Assembly: GCF_009873495.1 (NCBI RefSeq)
Contig: NZ_CP046703.1
Span: forward strand, 2,170,001-2,234,000
Direction: 5' to 3'
DNA from: Nostoc sp. ATCC 53789
GTDB taxonomy: Bacteria; Cyanobacteriota; Cyanobacteriia; Cyanobacteriales; Nostocaceae
Length of the DNA: 64,000 bases
The notes under the pieces are model-generated. The model had not been told where the DNA came from. It worked only from the letters and a program-made list of their open reading frames with translations, and made no database searches. The translations under genes and the position numbers were made by a program. The stretch's first letter is position 1, and every line of letters begins with the position of its first letter. This document shows, in pieces, positions 1 through 7,185 of this stretch.

Positions 1-22
1 ATTATGCGTTACCTGAAACCCT

Positions 23-53
23 TGTAGAGACGTTGCAATGCAACGTCTCTACA
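23..53. repeat. 31-bp palindromic repeat (GTAGAGACGTTGCA type)
   Basis: The sequence is a perfect inverted repeat with 15-bp arms (TGTAGAGACGTTGCA) around a single central base. A decayed relative lies inside recF at 43614-43643, so this is a dispersed family rather than a one-off terminator. It lies downstream of ureF and could also act as a transcript-end hairpin. Confidence 0.8.
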
Positions 54-72
54 TTCATTTTCGGAAATGTCT

Positions 73-97
73 ATTACGAATTACGAATTACGAATTA
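73..97. repeat. ATTACGA heptamer tandem repeat
   Basis: About 3.5 copies of the heptamer ATTACGA lie just downstream of ureF. The same heptamer recurs at 21976-22030. This is the short tandemly repeated repetitive (STRR) type of sequence common in filamentous cyanobacteria. Confidence 0.8.
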
Positions 98-103
98 TTT
101 TGA

Positions 104-796
104 CTAACTCCTAAACAACCTTGTATACTGCGTTTCATGCTGCATACTTGCCAGCGATAAACCCCAACTACAATAGGCGAGTTCATCATCTTCCAACGCA
201 AGAATTTCTAACGCCGCAGTACTAAATAATGGTTGCAAATCTAGCAATAACCTCTGTCCTGCTGTTTGTCCCAGGGGAATAAGTTTCACGCCAGCAGTAA
301 TCAAATTACTTGCCCAACTATGCAGATATCCGAGTAATGCGGCTTGGATGCTAATTTGCCAATGGGCAACGGCAATACCAAAAGCGATCGCATAATTGCA
401 AGGATTACCCACAGCATTGGCAATAGGTATAATCTGCGGTTCTAGTCTACCAAGTAATTGGATCAGCGATCGCCCCATCTGCCAACTAGAAGCACGTAAT
501 TCTTCTGTTTCTCTAGCAGCCGATAACCACAGATTCCAACGGCAGAGGGACTCTACATCACCTATTTTTGCAGCTTGCTGCGATCGTACCATCACCGCCG
601 CCTCTAACCGAATTGCCCCGTAGAGCAACTCTGCTTTTAACCAATCTTTGAGATTTGTCTGGTTAGCGATCGTACCATTTTCCACCAACATTTCTAAGCC
701 TTCAGAATAACTATATGCTCCCACAGGCAAAGCGGGGCTAGCCAACTGTAAAATACTCAAAAGATGACTATCAGTGAGCATGATGCTGTTGTCCAT
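104..796 (-). CDS. ureF: Urease accessory protein UreF
   Basis: UreF works with UreD/UreH and UreG to deliver nickel to apo-urease in the cytoplasm, acting as a GTPase-activating platform for UreG. The 230-residue product has the family length. It shows the typical N-terminal stretch [20 protein letters not shown], an all-helical composition, and the conserved C-terminal region around [12 protein letters not shown]. It overlaps the end of ureE by 26 bp (or less if the ATG at 781 is used), so the two are translationally coupled in the order ureE-ureF. A ureG gene would be expected beyond the left edge. Identification is by family recognition and is strong. Confidence 0.95.
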   Translation of the reverse strand: MDNSIMLTDSHLLSILQLASPALPVGAYSYSEGLEMLVENGTIANQTNLKDWLKAELLYGAIRLEAAVMVRSQQAAKIGDVESLCRWNLWLSAARETEELRASSWQMGRSLIQLLGRLEPQIIPIANAVGNPCNYAIAFGIAVAHWQISIQAALLGYLHSWASNLITAGVKLIPLGQTAGQRLLLDLQPLFSTAALEILALEDDELAYCSWGLSLASMQHETQYTRLFRS

Positions 797-1217
797 AAGC
801 TCCTAATTCTGGCTGAAACGGTAAAATTTCTTCTTTAACTTCTAACCCCAGTTGTTCCAACATCGCGCGTAAAACCGAATCTGAGGACAAGCGTAAATAA
901 GTTGGAGTAATTTCTACAGGTACATGGCGATTTCCCAGATGATATGCTGCGCGTAGTAATAAAAGTGGTGTTTGGGCAAAGGCAGTCAAAACTAGTTCTG
1001 GTTTAGCACTAATTCTGATTAAACTACTATGGATTTCTTCTTGCAGAATATCACCATCGTGTAAAACAGTTCCTCTGGGTAAATGTAAAACTACAACTTT
1101 ACCATCTTCCGTTTCAAAACGATGACGACTGCGGGTGCGTTCTTCTGCTGTCAGCGCCAGAGTAAAAGTAACTACGGCATCGCCATTAGGTGGTTTAAGT
1201 TGGGTAAATGTCAGCAT
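771..1217 (-). CDS. ureE: Urease accessory protein UreE (nickel metallochaperone)
   Basis: UreE is a dimeric nickel-binding chaperone that feeds Ni2+ to the UreDFG-urease complex. The 148-residue product has the N-terminal beta domain ([20 protein letters not shown]) that precedes the [10 protein letters not shown] segment. It also has the metallochaperone domain with [12 protein letters not shown], where the His is the conserved interface nickel ligand. The C terminus is short and histidine-containing (GQQHHAH), much less His-rich than Klebsiella UreE. It is the first gene of the ureE-ureF pair. The ATG at 1217 gives the family-typical N terminus. Confidence 0.95.
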   Translation of the reverse strand: MLTFTQLKPPNGDAVVTFTLALTAEERTRSRHRFETEDGKVVVLHLPRGTVLHDGDILQEEIHSSLIRISAKPELVLTAFAQTPLLLLRAAYHLGNRHVPVEITPTYLRLSSDSVLRAMLEQLGLEVKEEILPFQPELGAYGQQHHAH

Positions 1218-1430
1218 ACAGAGTTTCGCCTGAACTTTTGCTTTTCATTATCGGTTCTAATTATTACCTTCCTATTTTCTGTCACCTGCAACCCTTTGAT
1301 TGACCAAATAATTACTAATTCGTAATTTAAAAGAGTAATTGAATATAGGGATAGGAATTTCGCCATTAAAAATATGTTTTCGCCAGGTTCCAAAGGTTTT
1401 TATCTTTTTTGGTTTCTTCATTTCACCCTG

Positions 1431-1592
1431 CTAGTCTGTCTCAACTGCTGTACTACGATCAAACTCTGGACAAACAATGAATGCAAATCCTATGAATTGC
1501 CATAATTCCAAATAAAATAGGCCCTAAGCCACGGCATCTAAACTATATTTAGTAGCAGCATAAAAACTATTATTGGTGATTTTATCAGAAAT
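1431..1592 (-). pseudogene. Relic of a short-chain dehydrogenase/reductase
   Basis: The minus strand reads ISDKITNNSFYAATKYSLDA, then VA, an in-frame TAG at 1524-1526, then GLFYLELWQF and about 20 more residues to a stop at 1431. The YAATK block followed by a helix and GLxxELxxF is the active-site Tyr-x3-Lys region of classical SDR enzymes. The TAG occupies the place where SDRs usually have Glu. No Rossmann N-terminal half is recognisable upstream. This is a short, decayed internal fragment, not a functional gene. Confidence 0.55.
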
Positions 1593-2072
1593 TTGGTATT
1601 TGCTCTCTTCTAAAAAATCATCTTTAGTAGTAAAACAGTTTTTCGATGCTGAAACCCTTTTTTTCTAGTTAAGTAGTTGCTTGGCTCACTTGGATAATCA
1701 CCAAGTAGCCAATCAAGAAAATCCTTAAACGATAATATTTTTAAACTTAACCAGGTTTTTTGCCCCAATGATTATATACCCTAATTGAAGTGATTTCACT
1801 TCATCGTCGTCAAGTTAAGAGACTACTTTGTTGAAATTATTTTACTAATTTTTGCTGCATATTTGTTGTATATCTATTGTCACGACGAATATAGTACCGT
1901 TAATATGCTTTCCAGCTAGCTATTAGATTTTAAGAGTTTTTTAAAAGTCTTAATTTCCAAAATCCTCTTATGGAAAGTGGATACTTGAGTAGTTTGTTCA
2001 AACAAAGACGAGTAATTGTATCTCTCTCTAGATATACAAAGGTTGTCAAATCCCAAATTATAGTCCTATATA
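1593..2072. other. Intergenic region without recognised gene
   Basis: AT-rich stretch between the SDR relic and the VOC gene. I see no open frame with family similarity, no tRNA and no strong hairpin. It presumably holds the promoter of the gene at 2073. Confidence 0.5.
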
Positions 2073-3221
2073 ATGGCAAAAAATATGAGCATCAAAAAAA
2101 ATAGCAATTCTTTGTTTACACAGATAAGACAAATATGTTTAATAACAAATGATTTTGAAAAAACTGTTTGTGGGCTTTCAAAAGAGCTTGGTATTGGCCC
2201 ATTTAAATGTTGGGATCATAAACCACCACGTCTTTTTGATATTAAACTTTATGGTAAAGAAGTGTATTTTACAATGAAGTTAGCTATTGCTTGGATTGGT
2301 AATACTCAGCTAGAGGTTATTCAACCTTTAGAAGGACAAAATATTTATAAGGAGTATTTTGACACTTATAAAGAAGGTGTTCAACACCTCTTACTTGAGA
2401 CTGGTAATTTAAATCTAAATAAAGCTGTAAACCGATTGGCTACAGTTGATTATTCCGTAATACAAGAAAGTAAGCTTAATATTCCTGTGCAAATTGGCTT
2501 TCTTAAACTCCCTTCTATTCCTCGTATTTTATCGGATTTATTTATTCCTAGATTTGTATATTTAAATACACAAGATTCTGCGAAAACAGTACTTGAAATA
2601 CTACAGCTACCACCTTTCTTATCATCTAAAGCAGGTATTAGCATCGTTAAGCCAGACTACTGGATTCCAGCAGAAAATACTAATATTAATACTTCGTTGT
2701 CAAATAGTTTTATCGATCAAATTTACAAAATTGGTATTATCACTCATGACCTTGATAAAACAGTTCGTAATTATGTCGAACGTCTAGGAATTGCTCCTTG
2801 GAAGATGTACAATCTCCAATCTCCAAGACTATCAGAGACAAAAATACACGGCGAAAATGTGAATTTATCTATGCGAGTAGCGGTCACGTATGTTGGTAAT
2901 ACTTTATTAGAGATTGTGCAACCTTTAGATGGAATAAGCATATACCATGATCTACTTTATAAGCATGGTGAAGGCGTTCATTATATTGGGGTTGCTAGCG
3001 AAAAATTAAAATTTTCTGAATTGATAAAACATTTTAATAAATTAGGCTATTCCATTGCGATGGAAGGCAAGCTAGAGAATGCATATCATTTTGCCTATTT
3101 GGATACAAAATCTGTAGCTAAGATGATGATCGAAGTGATATCAATTCCAGTAAATCAAATTTCGGTAGCTCTTGAGAATCTTCAACCAGATGAAATTTAT
3201 CCTAATTTGAATAAGAAATAA
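2073..3221 (+). CDS. Tandem VOC (glyoxalase-fold) domain protein
   Basis: The 382-residue product contains two similar halves. Residues about 16-130 begin with QIRQICLITNDFEKTV and residues about 217-330 begin with QIYKIGIITHDLDKTV. Each continues with a GIGPFK/GIAPWK element, an IGNTQLEVIQPLEG/VGNTLLEIVQPLDG strand and a GEGVHYIG or equivalent strand. This is the vicinal-oxygen-chelate fold as in methylmalonyl-CoA epimerase-like proteins. The second half keeps H (IITHD), E (LLEIVQP) and H (GVHY), which could bind a metal. In the first half the start is ITND, so a ligand may be lost. Substrate is unknown. It lies 155 bp before an aldehyde dehydrogenase on the same strand. The ATG at 2073 overlaps a TATAAT string, so the ATG at 2085 is an alternative start. 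Confidence 0.75.
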   Translation: MAKNMSIKKNSNSLFTQIRQICLITNDFEKTVCGLSKELGIGPFKCWDHKPPRLFDIKLYGKEVYFTMKLAIAWIGNTQLEVIQPLEGQNIYKEYFDTYKEGVQHLLLETGNLNLNKAVNRLATVDYSVIQESKLNIPVQIGFLKLPSIPRILSDLFIPRFVYLNTQDSAKTVLEILQLPPFLSSKAGISIVKPDYWIPAENTNINTSLSNSFIDQIYKIGIITHDLDKTVRNYVERLGIAPWKMYNLQSPRLSETKIHGENVNLSMRVAVTYVGNTLLEIVQPLDGISIYHDLLYKHGEGVHYIGVASEKLKFSELIKHFNKLGYSIAMEGKLENAYHFAYLDTKSVAKMMIEVISIPVNQISVALENLQPDEIYPNLNKK

Positions 3222-3376
3222 TTCAGGAGTCATAATTAAAAATTGAATTCCTGCAACTAATCAATAAATAAACGGGTTGTTGAAATCAAGATTTAACTTA
3301 ATTAATTTTATAAATTAAGTTAAATTTTAAGTTTTCTGAAAAGATTGCACATTAAAAGTAAGATACAAACCTAATC

Positions 3377-5056
3377 ATGAAAAATCTTCCATCTGTTAAA
3401 GCTATATCTTTTAAGAATGCTGATGTACTGATTTCTCAACTTTCTAAGCATAAAGAAGCTTGGCTTCAGGTTGAAATTCCAGAACGGATTATCTATTTAC
3501 GTTATTGCTTAGATGGAGTTCAGAAAGTAGCGGCTAAATGGATCGAGAGAGTCTGTTTAGAAAAGGGAATTGACCCTACTAAATCTTTGGCAGGCGAAGA
3601 ATGGTTAGCTGGGCCAATGGTTATCGTCCGAAATTTACGGCTACTCATCGAAGCTTTAGAAGCTTTTGGTCAGCCCAAGCCTAAACGTTGGATTACTCGC
3701 CCAGATGGACAAGTGGTAGCTCAAGTACTTCCGGGAAGCTTCATAGATAACATTTTCTGGATGGGTTTTACAGGTGAGGTCTGGATAGAACCCGGTAAAC
3801 CGACTACTCAAGGATTGAACTATCGAAAAAAGCATGATAAAGGAAGCGTTGCATTGATTTTGGAGGCAGGAAATAATTTGTCTCTTAGCCTAACGGACAC
3901 TTTATATAAGTTGTTTGTCGAAGATCAAGTTGTGATTATCAAGATAAGTCAGATTAATGAATATGATATTTCTTTCATAGAAGAAGCATTTCGGTCACTG
4001 ATTGAGGATGGTTTCTTCAAGGTGGTTTATGGTGATGCTGAACTAGGAAGCTACCTTTGTCACCATCCGGAAATTGATACAGTACACATCACGGGATCAG
4101 ACTGCACTCATGATGCAATTGTTTGGGGAAAGACATTCGAGGAACAATTGCAACGTAAGGCTAGTAATCAACCTTTGCTGAAGAAGCCCATAACTTCAGA
4201 ACTAGGATGTGTCACTCCTGTTTTGGTAGTTCCCGGTGTCTGGTCTAAGTCCGACCTAATCTTTCAGGCTCGGCATGTGGCAAGTATGGTCACGCATAAC
4301 GCCAGCTTTAATTGTGATGCAGCAAAAGTGTTAGTGACTGCCAAAGGGTGGAAGCAGCGTGATACTTTTCTGGAGATATTACACCAAGAGTTAGCAGCAA
4401 TCCCTACTCGTAAAGCATACTACCCAGGAGCTAGAGAAAGATATGAAGCTTTTCTAGACCAATATCCTCAAGCTCAAGCACTTGTCTATGCTGATGAAGA
4501 AAGCATACCTTGGACAGTGATTCCTCAAGTACCTCCAAAGACAGGAGAATATGCCCTCAATCATGAAGCATTTTGTGGTTTATTAGCAGAGGTTACTCTA
4601 GATGCTGAAGATCCAGGAGAATTTTTAGCCAAAGCCGTAAATTTTGCCAATCAAAAAGTTAAGGGGACACTTTCTTGCGTACTATTAGTGCATCCTAAAA
4701 CTGAAAAAGCTTATTCTGCCGAGATAGATCGAGCGATCGCCAACTTACGCTACGGTGGTATTGGGGTAAATGTTTGGACAGGAATTATCTATGCTCTAGG
4801 GTTAACAACCTGGGGAGCTTTTCCCGGCAACACTCTGACAGATATCGGCTCTGGTCGTGGAGTAGTTCATAATGCTTACATGTTTGATCATCCACAAAAA
4901 TCTGTTGTTCGCTCCCCATTTCGGATTTATCCCACACCTGCTTGGTTTGTAACACATAAGAACTTACTACAACTTGGTCAACGAGTTACTGCTTTTGAGG
5001 CATATCCTACATGGGGTAAACTTTTGGATGTAGTTTTTGCGGCACTAAAGGGATAA
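3377..5056 (+). CDS. Aldehyde dehydrogenase family protein
   Basis: The 559-residue protein has the C-terminal two thirds of the ALDH superfamily. A catalytic Cys lies in NASFNCDAAKVL (about residue 315), the general-base Glu in ITSELGCVTPVLV (about residue 275), and an NAD-domain strand in IDTVHITGSD. The canonical glycine-rich F/G-S-T-x-x-G turn appears as ITGSDCTHD. The N-terminal region (about 130 residues) is divergent and longer than in typical 480-residue ALDHs. It probably oxidises an aldehyde with NAD(P)+, but the substrate cannot be inferred. It follows the tandem-VOC gene by 155 bp and may be co-transcribed with it. Confidence 0.8.
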   Translation: MKNLPSVKAISFKNADVLISQLSKHKEAWLQVEIPERIIYLRYCLDGVQKVAAKWIERVCLEKGIDPTKSLAGEEWLAGPMVIVRNLRLLIEALEAFGQPKPKRWITRPDGQVVAQVLPGSFIDNIFWMGFTGEVWIEPGKPTTQGLNYRKKHDKGSVALILEAGNNLSLSLTDTLYKLFVEDQVVIIKISQINEYDISFIEEAFRSLIEDGFFKVVYGDAELGSYLCHHPEIDTVHITGSDCTHDAIVWGKTFEEQLQRKASNQPLLKKPITSELGCVTPVLVVPGVWSKSDLIFQARHVASMVTHNASFNCDAAKVLVTAKGWKQRDTFLEILHQELAAIPTRKAYYPGARERYEAFLDQYPQAQALVYADEESIPWTVIPQVPPKTGEYALNHEAFCGLLAEVTLDAEDPGEFLAKAVNFANQKVKGTLSCVLLVHPKTEKAYSAEIDRAIANLRYGGIGVNVWTGIIYALGLTTWGAFPGNTLTDIGSGRGVVHNAYMFDHPQKSVVRSPFRIYPTPAWFVTHKNLLQLGQRVTAFEAYPTWGKLLDVVFAALKG

Positions 5057-5108
5057 TAGAGGGATTTCCAAAAAGACAAGAGACAGCAGATATTAAATAA
5101 TAATAATC

Positions 5109-5232
5109 GGCGTTGTATAAATGCGAGATGATCTTGCTCGTTTTGTGGGATGGGTCGAAAAGCCCGTCCCTTGTATTTCGGAGCACTCATGTTGCCCACC
5201 CTACAAGAATCATCCCTTAATTCAGCAACGCC
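5109..5232. mobile_element. 124-bp MITE with 8-bp target-site duplication
   Basis: The ends are GGCGTTG (5109-5115) and CAACGCC (5226-5232). The inverted ends match at 17 of 24 positions. The octamer TAATAATC occurs immediately outside both ends (5101-5108 and 5233-5240), as expected for a target duplication. There is no coding capacity. An 8-bp duplication and GG-starting ends resemble IS1595-type ends, but the parent family is inference. Confidence 0.75.
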
Positions 5233-5325
5233 TAATAATCATTACAAGGGGGAGAAAAGAGCATTACTGTGTGATTTTGGGAAAATTGTAGGTTAAGGAA
5301 TCGAGTGAGCCACAGTCACGAAAGG

Positions 5326-5342
5326 AAGTTGCGTGGCAACTT
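5326..5342. terminator. Small hairpin between convergent genes
   Basis: Inverted repeat AAGTTGC-GTG-GCAACTT lies 16 bp beyond the stop of the minus-strand kinase and about 270 bp after the aldehyde dehydrogenase. There is no clear U-tract, so its role as terminator is uncertain. Confidence 0.3.
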
Positions 5343-5357
5343 TGCAGGCTTTAGGTA

Positions 5358-7151
5358 CTAGCTAATAGGTAATGTAAACCAGAAAGTTGAACCTGCATCT
5401 AATACACTGTTCACACCAATTTCGCCGCCGTGAGCATTGATGATTTGCTTACATAAATATAAGCCCAATCCCAAACTTACAGAATTGCGGATATTTGCGC
5501 CCCGAAAGTAAAGGTCAAAAAGCCGATCGCTTTGTTGTTGACTAATGCCTGTACCGTTATCACTGACAGTACAATAAATCATCTCATTTTCACGGGTAGC
5601 GTTAATTGTCAATAGCAATCCAGGAGGATTGTGTTTGAGAGAATTGACAATTAAGTTAGAAAAAACTCGCCATAGTTGGGTGGGATCTGCATTCAATAAT
5701 GGCAAATCTGCGGATACTAGATTGGTCAGCTTGGCTTGATTTTGCTCTAGCAATGGTTCCAAATCTGCGATCGCAGCTTCGACAACTGTCAGTAATTGTA
5801 CAGGCTGACGTTGCAAAACAACACCTTGCACTTCGCTGACATGAGCTTCCATCAACGAATTAATTAAGTTGAGTTGGCGATCGCTACTTTGAATCATCCG
5901 CTCTAAAATTGAGCGGGAAATCGAAATATTTTCCTCTGGACTTGCAAGCAAGTTTCTCAGCACCATTAAAGTACCCAGTACTGGGTTACGTAAGTCGTGG
6001 GAAACTGCATGGAAAAATACTCGTAGTTCTTCTTCAGTTTGTTTACGCTGGGTAATGTCTTCAATCAAACCTTCGTAATAAAGCAGTTTTCCCTGTTCGT
6101 CACGCACTGCGTAGGCTTTTTCCGAAATCCAGACAATACTCCCGTCTCGGCGATAAATTTGGGATTCAAACTCGGAAACGCTACCATACTTTTCCATCAG
6201 GCGCACAAATTCGGCGCGGCGGTTTGGATCGACATACAATTGTTGAATATCAGTGGAATGTGCTGTCACCTCCTCCGCTAAGGAGTAGCCATAAATACTT
6301 GCTAAAGCAGGGTTTGCCGTAATATAACGTCCATCGGGACTGCTTTGAAAAATTCCTTCAACAGCGTTTTCAAAAATACTGCGATATTTAGTTTCTGCAA
6401 CCTTGAGTTTTTGATATGCAAATTCCAGTTCTTGACGGGCGTAAAACTCAGAACGTTGCAGGCGATCGTATAGATAAACACCAATGTCACATATAGCACA
6501 AAACCAAAAAATGTATAAAAGAAATGTCACACTATATATTTCTGGGTGTTCTGGGACTGGTGTCTTTAGCCCAAGCACCGTATTTACACCAAAATAGTAA
6601 ACTAGCACACCCACTTGAGACAGCAAGTGAACAATCCAGCAGACTGGCATTAATATAGCTTGGCTCAAGAAGAGCAGTGACCAACCGATAGCATCGGGTA
6701 ATGCGAAACCTCTCAGGGTGGCAAATAACTGTGATGCGAGACTAATTGCCCAAGAAGACCCCAAAAATAATAAATCTGGACGATTACGACCTAATTTAGT
6801 TTTATGTAAGGCAAAGCAGATCAGTATACTCAGGAGCATTGCAATATTGATTACAAGGCGTTGAGTTCTAAGTATTTCTGGCAGACTTTCCAACTCTTTT
6901 AAAGAGAACAAAAAGCCGTAAATGTCTCGCAAAGTAAAAGACAACAAACAAATCAGCGCCAGCCATAACCATAAACGCAATCTCTGCCACAAAAAACGGT
7001 TACGCCAAGCTCTGTAAAGAGTAGTGGTTTCATCTGTTGTTGGTGCAGAAAAGGTTTTTCTCCACCAGCTTTGCACTGTTGTAAATGGAGTAGCTATTAG
7101 CATCCAAGCAACTTTGCCCATACCGTCGAGGGTGTTTCCTTTACTCAACAT
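5358..7151 (-). CDS. Membrane PAS-domain sensor histidine kinase
   Basis: Residues about 40-240 contain five or six hydrophobic segments (LWLWLALICLLSFTL, INIAMLLSILICF, LLFLSQAILMPVCWIVHLL and others), forming a membrane sensor region. A short coiled segment leads to a PAS/PAC domain (SIFENAVEGIFQSSPDGRYI to EDITQRKQ). The HisKA phosphoacceptor follows in FFHAVSHDLRNPVLG. The ATPase domain has an intact N box (FSNLIVNSLKHN), G1 (SDNGTGIS) and G2 (SLGLGLYLCKQI), so the enzyme looks active. No receiver domain or adjacent response regulator is seen. The start is taken at the ATG at 7151; an in-frame GTG at 7166 is possible. It lies about 20-35 bp downstream of a paralogous kinase gene and is probably in the same operon. 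Confidence 0.9.
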   Translation of the reverse strand: MLSKGNTLDGMGKVAWMLIATPFTTVQSWWRKTFSAPTTDETTTLYRAWRNRFLWQRLRLWLWLALICLLSFTLRDIYGFLFSLKELESLPEILRTQRLVINIAMLLSILICFALHKTKLGRNRPDLLFLGSSWAISLASQLFATLRGFALPDAIGWSLLFLSQAILMPVCWIVHLLSQVGVLVYYFGVNTVLGLKTPVPEHPEIYSVTFLLYIFWFCAICDIGVYLYDRLQRSEFYARQELEFAYQKLKVAETKYRSIFENAVEGIFQSSPDGRYITANPALASIYGYSLAEEVTAHSTDIQQLYVDPNRRAEFVRLMEKYGSVSEFESQIYRRDGSIVWISEKAYAVRDEQGKLLYYEGLIEDITQRKQTEEELRVFFHAVSHDLRNPVLGTLMVLRNLLASPEENISISRSILERMIQSSDRQLNLINSLMEAHVSEVQGVVLQRQPVQLLTVVEAAIADLEPLLEQNQAKLTNLVSADLPLLNADPTQLWRVFSNLIVNSLKHNPPGLLLTINATRENEMIYCTVSDNGTGISQQQSDRLFDLYFRGANIRNSVSLGLGLYLCKQIINAHGGEIGVNSVLDAGSTFWFTLPIS

Positions 7152-7185
7152 TGCTATAAATAACACCCTCTCATTTTTTGGTGAT

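Noticed and set aside
2069..2074. TATAAT as promoter of the VOC gene
   Set aside because: It overlaps the start codon, so it would require a leaderless or downstream start; more likely chance in AT-rich DNA.
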